From: Winogradskyella undariae
Lineage (GTDB): Bacteria; Bacteroidota; Bacteroidia; Flavobacteriales; Flavobacteriaceae
DNA: 64,000 nucleotides
Reading direction: 5' to 3'
NCBI RefSeq assembly: GCF_013285155.1
Contig: NZ_JABTEL010000015.1
Span: forward strand, 16,065-80,064
Part shown: in pieces, positions 53,381-63,202 of the stretch
How the letters are laid out: every line of letters starts with the position of its first letter
Numbering within the stretch: the stretch's first letter is position 1
Made by a program: the position numbers and the translations under genes
The notes under the pieces: generated by a model
What the model saw: the letters and a program-made list of their open reading frames with translations, nothing else
Told to the model about the DNA's origin: nothing
The model's database searches: none

Positions 53381-53644
53381 ATGAAAACAAATCTTTTAAA
53401 AAGGGCATTACCAGTTATGGTATTTATGATGGCAATAGCATTTGCCTTCGCCAGTGAAAATGTATCAAGTGAGTCAGAGGAAACTTTGGTTACTGGTTAT
53501 ATTTTTCAGAATGGTAAGTGTATACAAGCACCAAAAGACTGTAACCAGTTACTTGGCCCTGCTTGTATTTACTTAGGTAATCAAGTCTATTTAAACAAAG
53601 AGGGCGACACGTCTTGTAGTGTGCCCATGACTCATAGACCGTAA
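53381..53644 (+). CDS. DUF6520 family secreted four-cysteine peptide
   Basis: An 87-residue precursor with a Sec signal (MKTNLLKRALPVMVFMMAIA). The mature part of about 60 residues has four Cys in the pattern GKC-x(5)-DC-x(7)-AC-x(15)-SC, enough for two disulfides. This is the DUF6520 layout; members occur in Flavobacteriia next to MauE/DoxX proteins. It lies 72 bases after the MauE-like gene, a gap containing a small GGCC-flanked hairpin. It faces the SusC/SusD locus across a shared terminator. Its function is unknown; it could be a processed extracellular peptide. Confidence 0.8.
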   Translation: MKTNLLKRALPVMVFMMAIAFAFASENVSSESEETLVTGYIFQNGKCIQAPKDCNQLLGPACIYLGNQVYLNKEGDTSCSVPMTHRP

Positions 53645-53654
53645 TTCTGAGTAG

Positions 53655-53690
53655 TGAGCGAAGAGTGATTTGTCATTCTTCGCTCATTTT
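53655..53690. terminator. Bidirectional terminator between DUF6520 and the S9 peptidase gene
   Basis: TGAGCGAAGAGTGA and TCATTCTTCGCTCA pair over 14 positions with one wobble around a TTTG loop. TTTTAAAA follows on one side. It lies between two convergent genes, overlaps the stop codon of the S9 peptidase gene and should end transcription from both sides. Confidence 0.85.
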
Positions 53691-56254
53691 AAAATGGTAT
53701 CAAACCATTTTTTTGTCTCAAACCTTAAAAAGTTTTGATTAACCTTATCGATTAAAAAATGACCTTCGTTCTCAAATAATATTAGTTTTGCTTCGCTATT
53801 TAAGCGTTTTAAACCCATATATAAATAAACACTCTGAGACCAATTGACATTGCCATCCTGTTTTCCAGCCCAAAGCAATAATGGGGTTTTGATATCTTCT
53901 ACATAATTTAAGGGAGAATTTTGATGGTAAGCATCTTTTGATGAGTAATAGGAGGCCCCCATTCTTAATTGTTGGGCTTCAAAGCGCCACATTTGATTCA
54001 TATTCCAATCCCATGCCACATCGTGATAACTGCTAATTAAATCCGTTACTGCTGCTCCTGCTACAGCCGCAGAAAATAAATTTGTCTGACTAACTATATA
54101 AGAGGTTTCATAGCCACCAAAGGAGTGTCCAATCAGTCCTAAACGTGTCCTATCTATAGACTTTTGTTTAAGTACAACCTCTATCGAAGCTAATACCGAC
54201 TGTAGAGCAGAAACGCCTGGTGATCCAATTTTATAAGAAATATCAGGAAGGAGAACAAAATAACCATCCAATACATAATCAAGTATATTAAAACCTATAG
54301 TTCCTGCATTTGAGGGTGGAGAGAAATTATTTACCTCCACTGAGTTTTGCTCATAAATCCAAGTAACCATAGGATAGCGCTTATTTGGATCAAATTGCGA
54401 AGGATATATTAACACTCCTTTTTCTTGAAATTCAGAATTCACCGTGTAATGGAACACTTCCTCACGTCCTAAATCTAGGGGAAGCAATGAAGGATTACTC
54501 TGGTACAAAAGCCTCGATTTTGACATTTCTAGTGACACAGCTTGTACACTAGGCGGACTGTTGAACTTACTCTTTTTAAATACTATAATGCCTCCCTCCA
54601 ATGATACCTGTCCCTCCTCAACATGCGCAGGCTTATAAACCTTTTCCTTTGTGCCTAAATCCTTGGACCAATAAGCATAGCCACTTTTTAAATCATCACC
54701 CTTCATGCTTAACAACAACCCCTCCTCAATATCAAACACACTGCTAGTACTGTAGGTTTTAGAAGCTAAAAGAGTGCTGTCATCTACCTGTATTCTATAG
54801 GATATGCCTTGTTCCTTTCCCAAGGTTATTTTATGCGGGTCTCCATTATCCATCCCGACCATCCAAATATCGTACTGATCGTATAGAAATAGCTGCTTCT
54901 CATCCGCCGTCCAACCAGGATTGCCATAAGGTAAAACGTTTTCAATGCCATATAACTGTTTATTTTCAAAGGAAGTTGCTATGTCGTGGGTAACATTAAT
55001 TTTGTTTTCACTGATACAATCATAAACCCACCAATCTCCATTTTTAAAAAAGGAAACATATCTCCCAGAGGGGGAAAAACTAAATGTATTTGGTGCAGTT
55101 GAAATTTTCTCAACTATCAACTTGAGTTTTCCAGTTTGTAGATTTTTTATATACAAATCAATATCAGGAAATTGTTTGTATTGAGGCTCGTAGCTCAACA
55201 TATTATACACAAGCACATTGGGATGTTCGGGGTGAAACCTGTAAGACGGAAATTTTTCGTCGTTAAGATCTTCTGTATGGCTATTTAGAACATCCCAATA
55301 GACTAACTTAAAACTGTGCTCGCGTGCCTTGTAAGCTTTCATTCTAGGAACTATCCAGGGATCTTGAGTAGTCCAGATTTCAGCTCCAGAAAAAACAGAA
55401 CCTTCTGATTTCAATGAGGAGCGATAGAAAAAAACGCCAGACCCGTCGTTTTTTAGCTCTATGTTCTTTTCAATAATAGAGCCCTCCACCAAGGGGACTT
55501 TTAAAACCTTATGCTGGTGTTCAAGATTATGGTCGTTAAATCGAAAATGATGTAGTTTCTGTAAGGGACTACTTTCTATAAAAGCTATAGAGTTTCCAGA
55601 TCCGGACCAAGTCATTTTCGTGTATTCAAAATGCTTTCCTTTTTCTAGAATGACCAACAACTTTGTCGAAGCCTCATAAACCAGAATTGTAGATAAAGTT
55701 GCAGTAACGCGATGAATCATAAGCCTATTTAATTGAGGGTGCCACTTGAAACTTTTAACATTCTTCAGCTCTTGGGTATCTTGAGTTTCGAGGTTAATAA
55801 GCGTTAAGTTACTTTCATTAAGTAGGGCTAAAAATCGAGAATCTGCACTAAACTGAAATGAAGATATAGACCCAAAGTCGGTTTCTTGCTGTTGTAATAG
55901 ATCTATTAATTTAAAGCTATTACTATCCTTAGATTTAGTGCCAAACCACTGGTTATTATTCGAAAAATCAAAATCATAAGAGTCTTCAAGCTCAAAACGC
56001 TTTTCATTCGACGTGTGTTGCACATGCAATACATTAGCTTTATTGTCAAAGAGTTCTTTAAAAACAACCCAACGACCATCAGAGCTTAGCACTTGAATAT
56101 AGGTGTTCTTACTCAATAAAGTGTCAGAGGCCTTTATTCTAGTACGCTCATGAATAGGCTTCTGTCCATGTACAAGTACTACAGATAAAAAGCAAAACAG
56201 TTTAAGAATGTAAATGCAAAATGACTTTCTTTTATATAGGTAACAATATTCCAT
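53684..56254 (-). CDS. S9 family (prolyl oligopeptidase-type) peptidase, exported
   Basis: The frame is open to 56353, but that would overlap susD by 88 bases. The ATG at 56254, 11 bases after the SusD stop, gives a signal peptide (SFCIYILKLFCFLSVVLVHG). The product has 856 residues: an N-terminal propeller and a C-terminal alpha/beta hydrolase with the triad Ser in GLIGHSFGGYE (near 708), Asp in AGKQDGNVN (near 798) and His in NEGHFLI (near 829). It lies in the SusC/SusD operon, so it probably digests a peptide before or after TonB-dependent import. Confidence 0.9.
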   Translation of the reverse strand: MEYCYLYKRKSFCIYILKLFCFLSVVLVHGQKPIHERTRIKASDTLLSKNTYIQVLSSDGRWVVFKELFDNKANVLHVQHTSNEKRFELEDSYDFDFSNNNQWFGTKSKDSNSFKLIDLLQQQETDFGSISSFQFSADSRFLALLNESNLTLINLETQDTQELKNVKSFKWHPQLNRLMIHRVTATLSTILVYEASTKLLVILEKGKHFEYTKMTWSGSGNSIAFIESSPLQKLHHFRFNDHNLEHQHKVLKVPLVEGSIIEKNIELKNDGSGVFFYRSSLKSEGSVFSGAEIWTTQDPWIVPRMKAYKAREHSFKLVYWDVLNSHTEDLNDEKFPSYRFHPEHPNVLVYNMLSYEPQYKQFPDIDLYIKNLQTGKLKLIVEKISTAPNTFSFSPSGRYVSFFKNGDWWVYDCISENKINVTHDIATSFENKQLYGIENVLPYGNPGWTADEKQLFLYDQYDIWMVGMDNGDPHKITLGKEQGISYRIQVDDSTLLASKTYSTSSVFDIEEGLLLSMKGDDLKSGYAYWSKDLGTKEKVYKPAHVEEGQVSLEGGIIVFKKSKFNSPPSVQAVSLEMSKSRLLYQSNPSLLPLDLGREEVFHYTVNSEFQEKGVLIYPSQFDPNKRYPMVTWIYEQNSVEVNNFSPPSNAGTIGFNILDYVLDGYFVLLPDISYKIGSPGVSALQSVLASIEVVLKQKSIDRTRLGLIGHSFGGYETSYIVSQTNLFSAAVAGAAVTDLISSYHDVAWDWNMNQMWRFEAQQLRMGASYYSSKDAYHQNSPLNYVEDIKTPLLLWAGKQDGNVNWSQSVYLYMGLKRLNSEAKLILFENEGHFLIDKVNQNFLRFETKKWFDTILK

Positions 56255-56265
56255 CAGTAGTAAGA

Positions 56266-57669
56266 TTAATAACCTGGGTTTTGAGGAGACAAATTCGGAT
56301 TCATTAAGAGCTCTATTTCCGGCACTGGCAAGAGAAGGTCTGAAATGTTCCAATTAGGTTTTACTGGCGATAATACCGACTCTGATCGCTGGGTTCGCTT
56401 CAAATCAAACCAACGATGACCATGCTCTGTAAAGAATTCAAACTTTCGCTCTTCTAAGATGGACTCTAATATCTCAGGGGCTGTTGTTGCTGATGTGCCT
56501 AGCAAACCTGCTCGAGTTCTAACGCTATTTAAATCGTCAATAGCTCCACTAATATGACTTAAATGAGCTCTGGCTTCGGCACGTAGGAGATACTGTTCTG
56601 CTATTCGAAATACAATAGAATACTCCATAGAGCTTCCTGTAAAATCTCTTAATTTATATTTATAAGGGGCATACCAATTTTCAGTGTCCCCACTCACATT
56701 AAGTATCCAATGCTCTAATCTTAAATCATTAGCTTCAAAAGAGGCGACAAAATCAGGATTCAAAGCCAGTAATACAGGTGGGCCTTCTGTAAAAATAAAT
56801 GTACCTGCCTCTATGGTATTGTCACCTTCATTTTTTGACTGAAGCTGAAGAATAGTGGAAGGACTGCTTTTTAAAAATTCATCTGTAATATTCCCGTCAA
56901 AGTTATAAATTGAGTTTGCATTGATTACAATAGAACTTTCTGTTTCGGCGGCTTCCCAATCTTCTAAATACACATAAACTCTAGCTAACAACGCTGAGAC
57001 CACATATCGATTAGCTCTAATACGCTCACCACTCACATAAGTTTCACTAATTTGACTCTTTGCGATAATCAAATCACTTAAAATTTCACTGTAAACAAGC
57101 GCTGTAGACAATCGTGATACATCCTGGTTCACAGTATAGTCTGTAGTGGTGATGTAAGGGATATCCCCATAGAGATTAACGAGATAAAAATGAACCAAGG
57201 CACGCACAAAAAGGGCTTCACCAATTAATTGGTCTTTTACCTCCTGTTCTAACGTTTGCGAATTAGCGATACCGTCAATAGCTGAATTGCACATGTAAAT
57301 CAAATTGTAGCTACTATCCCATATATTTTTAACCACCGCATTAGAAGCAATGATTTGATGTTGATAAAACCAATCAATCGGTTGTCCTGGCGCTCCATAA
57401 TAATCCAACTCGTCAGCATATAAACCCATCAAAACGGAAACCCCATACTGAGTCCCTGTTAGTAATACATCATCTCTTAGTATCCCATATAATGAAGTTA
57501 CAGCTGCTTCAGCGGTAGCTTCGTTTTCAAATACGTCAGCACTGAATATTTGTCCTGTAGGACTATCTACTTCTACAAAATCCTCACATCCTATAAAAAG
57601 TAAGCTAAGTAACAGTATTTTAAACCTAACGACGTTTGTATTCCAATTTAAAACATACATAGTTTTCAT
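56266..57669 (-). CDS. SusD/RagB family nutrient-binding outer-membrane lipoprotein
   Basis: A 467-residue lipoprotein with signal FKILLLSLLFIGC and Cys near residue 28. The SusD/RagB features are present: an N-terminal ATAEAAVTSLYGILRDD helix, TPR-like middle (LIGEALFVRALVHFYLVNLYGDIPY), the ERKFEFFTEHGHRWFDLKR box near 420 and a short C-terminal LLPVPEIELLMNPNLSPQNPGY part. It caps the SusC barrel encoded 11 bases upstream and captures substrate. Given the peptidase next to it, a peptide ligand is likely. Confidence 0.93.
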   Translation of the reverse strand: MKTMYVLNWNTNVVRFKILLLSLLFIGCEDFVEVDSPTGQIFSADVFENEATAEAAVTSLYGILRDDVLLTGTQYGVSVLMGLYADELDYYGAPGQPIDWFYQHQIIASNAVVKNIWDSSYNLIYMCNSAIDGIANSQTLEQEVKDQLIGEALFVRALVHFYLVNLYGDIPYITTTDYTVNQDVSRLSTALVYSEILSDLIIAKSQISETYVSGERIRANRYVVSALLARVYVYLEDWEAAETESSIVINANSIYNFDGNITDEFLKSSPSTILQLQSKNEGDNTIEAGTFIFTEGPPVLLALNPDFVASFEANDLRLEHWILNVSGDTENWYAPYKYKLRDFTGSSMEYSIVFRIAEQYLLRAEARAHLSHISGAIDDLNSVRTRAGLLGTSATTAPEILESILEERKFEFFTEHGHRWFDLKRTQRSESVLSPVKPNWNISDLLLPVPEIELLMNPNLSPQNPGY

Positions 57670-57680
57670 ATTTTTTTTAG

Positions 57681-60600
57681 TTAAAATTTTAGTTTCATAC
57701 CCAATGAAATTCGCTTAAGTGGTGGCAAATAGCCTGCGTTTTGCTCGGGATCCCCTCCTTTAAATCGAGTAAAGGTCAGCAAGTTTTGTCCTTGTAAATA
57801 AATTGAGCATTCCGGAGTTGCTTCTCCCAATGGCAACCGGTAGTTTAAAGACATAGATTTTAAACGCATAAAAGAGGCATCTGAAATAACCCCACTACTT
57901 GCCGTAAATTGCGAATAGGCAATATAGGCGTCATAATTCCAACCAATAGTATAGGCTTGCATGCTAGCTTCATCACCAGGATTCTGCCACTGGTCTAATA
58001 CACCTAAGGGCTGGTTTTGCATAATACCTGGGGGCTCTGTAGTGTAATATGCATTTAACCCCTTTTTCTTCACAAATTGTAATAGCAGATCTAAACTCCA
58101 GTTCTTATATTGAAACCTATTAGAAATACTCCCATAAAATTGAGGATTCAAATCGGCATTGTATTGTCGGTCTTCTGATGCCGTAATCATGCCATCACCA
58201 TTAAAGTCTTCAAAATCAAACAATCCTGTATTGCTGTTAACACCAATAAGTTTATATAGCCTGTAGACCGAAAGTGGTTCTCCAACTACTAACTGATTAG
58301 CATAAGTAGTGTCTTCTAGGCCATCAAAAGCAAGCAGTCTATTCTTAGGTAAGGTAAATTGAAAGGACGATTCCCAGCGAAACTGATCCTGATCTATATT
58401 AACGGTATTTAAGCTGAGCTCCCAACCTGAATTTTCAACTAAAGCATCCAAGTTGCCATTAATGGATGAGAATCCAGTGGTACCCGGTAAAGGCATTCCT
58501 AATAATTGGTTATCTGAACGATTATTATAATAAGCCACTTCAAAACGGATGCTGTTTTTCCAGAGTTCCATCTCTAAGCCGCCCTCTATCTTCCTAGTTG
58601 TTTCCCACGCATAATAGGGGTTTAACAAACGAGAGGGGGTAAGCCCTATATTTCCGTCATAATTGCCATCGGTGATACTATACGAATCTAAATATTGATA
58701 ATCTCCTATTTGGTCGTTACCCGTAGTACCAAAACTGGCCCTGAGTTTTCCAAAACTTAACCAAGTTGAGTCTTCAAAAAAAGAGGCTTTAGAAAATAGC
58801 CATGCCGCTCCAATAGCCCCAAAATTTGCGAAACGATTACCAAACCCAAATCTGCTAGAACCATCACGCCGACCAGTGATATTGAAAATATAGGTTTGAT
58901 TTATATTGTAATTTACACGTCCATAAACTGCAGCATATTTGTATTCTGAAGAGGCCTCGTTTAGTGGTATTAAATTATTTGCTGCACTCAGGTTATCTAA
59001 AAGTTGGTTACTAGCATATCCAAATCCCATCAAAGCTAACTGCTCATTCTTTTGCTCTTGTAAAGTAGCTCCCATTAACCATGTCAATTGTCCTGAGCCT
59101 AAAGAGACAGAACCGTCTATTTTAGGTTCTAAAATCCAAGATTGTCGATCCGAATTATTTTTCATGGAATAGGATGAACTGCTGTTTAATCCAAAAGCGG
59201 GATTATAAATCGTATGCGGGTTTAATTGAATTTCATTCATCAAGCCCTTATTATAGCCCATGGTTAGTCGTGCATTTAAGTTAGGAGTTAAACGATAACT
59301 TAAGGTGCTATTAGCTATTAGGGTAGTAGTCTTATTTTCATATTTTGCATTTAATGCGGCAACTGGGTTAGTCCAAGTGTTCTCTGCCCAATTTAAAGCT
59401 CCATTCTCATCATAAAGTTCAGGTGCGTTTGGCGGTAAAACACGAGCCACGCGAGATAAGTCGCTTGCAGGTAGCGTATTAATAGCATTGCCATAACTAC
59501 CCGAAAACTGTAGTTCAAATTTATTATCTATGGAGGTATGGGTAAAACTAGTATTAGCTGTACCGCGTTTATAATTAAAATCCTTTGGGTATACAGTGGT
59601 CTCTTTTAAATAAGTACCACCTAGCATAAAACGATTATGTTCATCCCCTCCCGAAACGGAAGCCCTAAAAGTATGATTGTAGGCATTATTTGCAATTAAC
59701 TCCTTCTGCCAATCCGTGTACCTGTTTTCATCCCATGTGCCGTTTAAATCATAAGCATCAATAGGTATGTCGGTAATGCCATCATTTACAAAGGCCTCCC
59801 TTCTCATGTTTAAATAGTCATCGGTTTGTAAAAGATCTATGAGTCGAGTAGGAGTCATAAAAGTTGTGGAGATGTCCGCAGAAAACAAGGTCTTTCCTGC
59901 TTTTCCCGTTTTAGTACTAATTAAAATGACACCATTGGTACCCCTTGAGCCATAGATTGCTGTAGCATCAGCATCCTTTAAGACTTCTATAGACTCTATT
60001 GATGAAGGGGCGAGTGTGTTTAAGGGATTTATCACTCCATTGGGCATAATTAATACGGATAAGTTACCGTTGCTCATACTACCACTATCAAAAGGTACCC
60101 CATCAATTACATATAAAGGATCATTTCCTGCAGCAATACTATTTTGGCCTCTAATGCGTACTGTATAGCCACCACCGGCCAAGCCAGTAGTAGACACAAC
60201 GTCTAATCCAGCTACGCGTCCTTGTAAAGCATCTAAAGCAGTAGTTACAGGTTGCCCTTCTATAACGCTTGCATCAACTTTAGTAATACTACCCGTGCGT
60301 TCCTTATCTTTTACAGAGTAATACCCAGCATTAAGTACCACAGCATCAAACGCAGTAACATCGTCTTGCAACTGCACATTAATCACGTGTTGGCCATCAA
60401 CAGGAATAGTCTGACTTAAAAAACCTAAATACGAAAAGACAAGAATATCATCAGCGCTAGCATTGATACTATAGGTGCCATCAATTAACGACGTAGTGCC
60501 TTTATGACTTCCTTTTATAGATATAAACGCCCCAGAAATTGGAAGTCCTTCGGTGTCTGTAATTTGACCTTTAACTTCAATTTGGCGCTGTTGTGTTGGT

Positions 60601-60974
60601 GTCAACACCTTTTTGCTAATGGTAATATAAGTCTCGTTAGTCGTTGTAATAGTGTAATCCGATTCTGGAAGGCATTGTGATAATAACGTCATAACCTTAA
60701 TCACTCCGCTTTTGAGTGGGATGTTTGGGACATCGTTAAATATATCAGACTGGTAAATAAAGGTACATTCTGTTTGTTGTCCTATCAGTTCTAACACTTC
60801 ATAAATACTCATAGTCTTATCAGAGGCGATGGTCACTTTTGCGTTTTGCGAAAAAGTAGCGCTTGGTGCAAGACTAAAAGCAGTCGTGCAGAATAGGAGG
60901 AATAAAGTTTTCATGATGAACATCGACATGCCTTTCCATCGAAAGAAATGCAGGCTTGTAAATTTAATTTGCAT
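57681..60974 (-). CDS. STN-domain SusC/RagA TonB-dependent transporter/transducer
   Basis: A 1097-residue outer-membrane receptor. After the signal (MKTLFLLFCTTAFSLAPSA from residue 21; the upstream 20 residues are usual for STN-type SusC) comes an STN domain (about 45-115), then a carboxypeptidase-like CNA_B domain (IEVKGQITDTEGLPISGAFI, about 130-215), the plug (ALDALQGRVAGLDVVST and IEVLKDADATAIYGSRGTNG, about 230-355) and a barrel ending LGMKLKF. The STN domain signals substrate to the FecR anti-sigma factor encoded upstream, so this protein both imports and senses. The locus is complete and in frame. Confidence 0.95.
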   Translation of the reverse strand: MQIKFTSLHFFRWKGMSMFIMKTLFLLFCTTAFSLAPSATFSQNAKVTIASDKTMSIYEVLELIGQQTECTFIYQSDIFNDVPNIPLKSGVIKVMTLLSQCLPESDYTITTTNETYITISKKVLTPTQQRQIEVKGQITDTEGLPISGAFISIKGSHKGTTSLIDGTYSINASADDILVFSYLGFLSQTIPVDGQHVINVQLQDDVTAFDAVVLNAGYYSVKDKERTGSITKVDASVIEGQPVTTALDALQGRVAGLDVVSTTGLAGGGYTVRIRGQNSIAAGNDPLYVIDGVPFDSGSMSNGNLSVLIMPNGVINPLNTLAPSSIESIEVLKDADATAIYGSRGTNGVILISTKTGKAGKTLFSADISTTFMTPTRLIDLLQTDDYLNMRREAFVNDGITDIPIDAYDLNGTWDENRYTDWQKELIANNAYNHTFRASVSGGDEHNRFMLGGTYLKETTVYPKDFNYKRGTANTSFTHTSIDNKFELQFSGSYGNAINTLPASDLSRVARVLPPNAPELYDENGALNWAENTWTNPVAALNAKYENKTTTLIANSTLSYRLTPNLNARLTMGYNKGLMNEIQLNPHTIYNPAFGLNSSSSYSMKNNSDRQSWILEPKIDGSVSLGSGQLTWLMGATLQEQKNEQLALMGFGYASNQLLDNLSAANNLIPLNEASSEYKYAAVYGRVNYNINQTYIFNITGRRDGSSRFGFGNRFANFGAIGAAWLFSKASFFEDSTWLSFGKLRASFGTTGNDQIGDYQYLDSYSITDGNYDGNIGLTPSRLLNPYYAWETTRKIEGGLEMELWKNSIRFEVAYYNNRSDNQLLGMPLPGTTGFSSINGNLDALVENSGWELSLNTVNIDQDQFRWESSFQFTLPKNRLLAFDGLEDTTYANQLVVGEPLSVYRLYKLIGVNSNTGLFDFEDFNGDGMITASEDRQYNADLNPQFYGSISNRFQYKNWSLDLLLQFVKKKGLNAYYTTEPPGIMQNQPLGVLDQWQNPGDEASMQAYTIGWNYDAYIAYSQFTASSGVISDASFMRLKSMSLNYRLPLGEATPECSIYLQGQNLLTFTRFKGGDPEQNAGYLPPLKRISLGMKLKF

Positions 60975-61063
60975 AAATTTGTGCGTTAATTGGTTTAAAA
61001 CCGGTTAGTGTATAAAGGGGATTTAGCGCGTTACTGTCCAGGTAGTAGCTTTATTCCCTTTTC

Positions 61064-62233
61064 TTATTTAATTGTAATCGTCTTGTTTTTTATCTCATAG
61101 GCATTTATAAATTGTGTGTTTTTAATTCCGTTTAGTAGAGTATTAATATTATGTTTTCTATTTAGAAGACCACTGAAACGGACGTCTTTAAGGTCATCAG
61201 ACGCAAAGGATATATCCACATCATACCATCTAGAAAGCACCTTCATAATGTCCTGTAAAGAGGTATCTTTAAAATTAAAGTAGCCCTTTACCCAAGCCAC
61301 ATGGTGATCTACATTCACTATAGACTTAGTCAATTGGCCTGTTCTTAAGTCTATTTGAGTTTGCTCTGTGGGGATTAATTGAGCTAAGGTGCCGTCTGTA
61401 CGAATAGTTATGCGACCTTCAACCAAGGTGGTATACATATAGGGCTCATCTTGGTAGGCCTTTATATTAAATACGGTACCGAGAACGTCCACCTCTTGTT
61501 GTTTGGTGAGCACTTTAAAATGATTCCCCTGATGCTCGGTACTAGGGGACACGTCAAAGTAAGCCTCGCCATAGACTAACTCAACAATGCGAGGCTCTCC
61601 TTCAACAAAATTTACAGGATATTTTAGTTGACTGTCTGCATTTAACCAGACTAAAGTACCATCAGATAAAGCAATTTGATACTGACCACCTCTAGGTATT
61701 GTGAGGTAATTAAAAGCCAATTTAGAAGGGGTAGTGGCTTTGCTATACGTTAGGCGCTCGCCATCACTTTTAACCATAGCATTTTCATAGGGGTTATCCT
61801 GTTCAAGAGCTATAGCGCTACCATCATCTAGGGTTAAAATGGCTTTATCCGTTCCTGCTGTAATTGGTAGCGGCTCTACCTCCAAAAGTGTGTTGTTAGT
61901 ACGATTATGAAGTACTAAATAGGTTAACGATACTAAAGGAATAACCACAGCCGCCACTTTCATAAAAGTAGACATAGAACGACGCTTTTTTGGTCTTACT
62001 TTACCATAATCAGAGATGCTTTGCGCTACATTTTTCCAATCCGCCTCCTTATCAATTTGGTTAAGGAGTTCTAAATTTTCTTTAATAGCTTCGTTAGATA
62101 GATGTTGTTTAATATGCGTCTTGGCATCATCTGAAAACAAATCAGACGCTTCCAAATCTTCTAAGCCTTTATTTTCAAGTAGGGCTTTAGATAGCTTCTT
62201 GCTGAGTTTAAATAGGTCTCTAAAAATTGTCAT
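61064..62233 (-). CDS. FecR family anti-sigma factor
   Basis: The frame opens at 62266, but the ATG at 62233 (MTIFRDLFKLSKKLSK) is preferred because it starts directly in the cytoplasmic helical domain. There is one membrane helix near residues 90-108 (KVAAVVIPLVSLTYLVL). The periplasmic part has the FecR signature (YLTIPRGGQYQIALSDGTLVWLNADSQLKYP) and a C-terminal DUF4974 segment (LSRWYDVDISFASDDLKDV). It holds the sigma factor encoded 60 bases upstream and is released on a signal from the STN-SusC. Confidence 0.93.
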   Translation of the reverse strand: MTIFRDLFKLSKKLSKALLENKGLEDLEASDLFSDDAKTHIKQHLSNEAIKENLELLNQIDKEADWKNVAQSISDYGKVRPKKRRSMSTFMKVAAVVIPLVSLTYLVLHNRTNNTLLEVEPLPITAGTDKAILTLDDGSAIALEQDNPYENAMVKSDGERLTYSKATTPSKLAFNYLTIPRGGQYQIALSDGTLVWLNADSQLKYPVNFVEGEPRIVELVYGEAYFDVSPSTEHQGNHFKVLTKQQEVDVLGTVFNIKAYQDEPYMYTTLVEGRITIRTDGTLAQLIPTEQTQIDLRTGQLTKSIVNVDHHVAWVKGYFNFKDTSLQDIMKVLSRWYDVDISFASDDLKDVRFSGLLNRKHNINTLLNGIKNTQFINAYEIKNKTITIK

Positions 62234-62293
62234 AATAAACCGTGGGTTATAACACCAAAACGACAAAAGTTAAAAAGAGGGTGCAAAAAAGAA

Positions 62294-62827
62294 TTAAAAA
62301 ATATTTAAGAGGCTGCCAAGCGCATGCCTTAGCTTCTTATAAGCAATACGCTTTTGAGATTTAACGGTGTTTTTGCTTATAGAGAGTTCTTCAGCGATTT
62401 CTTTATTGGTATAGGCATTTAGCGTTAACCTAATAACAGCTTCACTTTTTTTTGGTAGATGCTTTATAGCGGTCTCTAGTTGGGCATAGGTATCTGTAAG
62501 TGTTATTTGGGTATAAAAAAAGTCATCGCTTAACATATGGTCAAAGTCAATATCTGGAGATTGCACCATACGTCTATGATATTTACTTTTCAGATAGTCT
62601 AAACAGCGGTTTTTAACGGATGTATACAATAACGCTTTTATCGCATAAAAATTAGGGTATGGGGTATCGCGTTCCCAGATCTTAATAAAGACCTCTTGTA
62701 CAACATCTTTAGCCGTATCCATATCATTAAGATAGGTGTTGGCAAATAAGCACAACGAAGGGTAGAGGGTCTCAAAAAGTGACTTCAACCCGTCCATACT
62801 TTTGGGGTGTACTTGGCTTGTAGACAT
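62294..62827 (-). CDS. ECF RNA polymerase sigma-70 factor (Bacteroidota type)
   Basis: A 177-residue ECF sigma factor. Region 2 has AKDVVQEVFIKIWERD and ALLYTSVKNRCLDYLKSKYH; region 4 has EAVIRLTLNAYTNKEIAEEL and SISKNTVKSQKRIAYKKLRH. It is the first gene of the sigma / FecR / SusC / SusD / peptidase order, the standard cell-surface signalling arrangement for nutrient uptake. A large hairpin lies upstream at 62942-63049 and may be part of its leader. Confidence 0.93.
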   Translation of the reverse strand: MSTSQVHPKSMDGLKSLFETLYPSLCLFANTYLNDMDTAKDVVQEVFIKIWERDTPYPNFYAIKALLYTSVKNRCLDYLKSKYHRRMVQSPDIDFDHMLSDDFFYTQITLTDTYAQLETAIKHLPKKSEAVIRLTLNAYTNKEIAEELSISKNTVKSQKRIAYKKLRHALGSLLNIF

Positions 62828-62941
62828 AATGCATTGGTATTACAAGGAAATTTTAAAAGATTTCCTTTTTAATGTAGAGTACCAAGCGTTTTTTTAATTT
62901 TCAAACTGTGCAGAAAAAATAGGGCGCAGTACTCAACTTAC

Positions 62942-63049
62942 CACGTCAGAGGTACTGGTATACCGTGCAACGATAAGAGAGCCCACGCCCGGGTACGTGA
63001 GCCTATCTACTTATCATCTCGTTGCAAAAATTACCAGTTTTCTAACGTG
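62942..63049. other. Large nested inverted-repeat structure
   Basis: Five arms pair in strict nested order: CACGT (62942) with ACGTG (63045), ACTGGTA (62954) with TACCAGT (63032), TGCAACGA (62966) with TCGTTGCA (63019), TAAG (62974) with CTTA (63010), and CACG (62984) with CGTG (62996), around an apical CCCGGGTA. The result is a rod of about 108 nt with internal bulges. It lies in the 375-base gap between the sigma factor and the XRE gene. It may be a small structured RNA, a 5' leader element or a DNA site folded as single strand; the sequence does not decide. Confidence 0.6.
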
Positions 63050-63202
63050 AGACTTAAAGCGATGACTTCAAATGTTTTTATATACGAAGGATCGCAAATT
63101 TATAATATTTAAAACAAATATAATGAAATTCTTTAAATGTGGTATTATAGTACTACATTTTTTGTGGTTATTTCTTCGATATTTCTCAAAAACTAAATTG
63201 TT

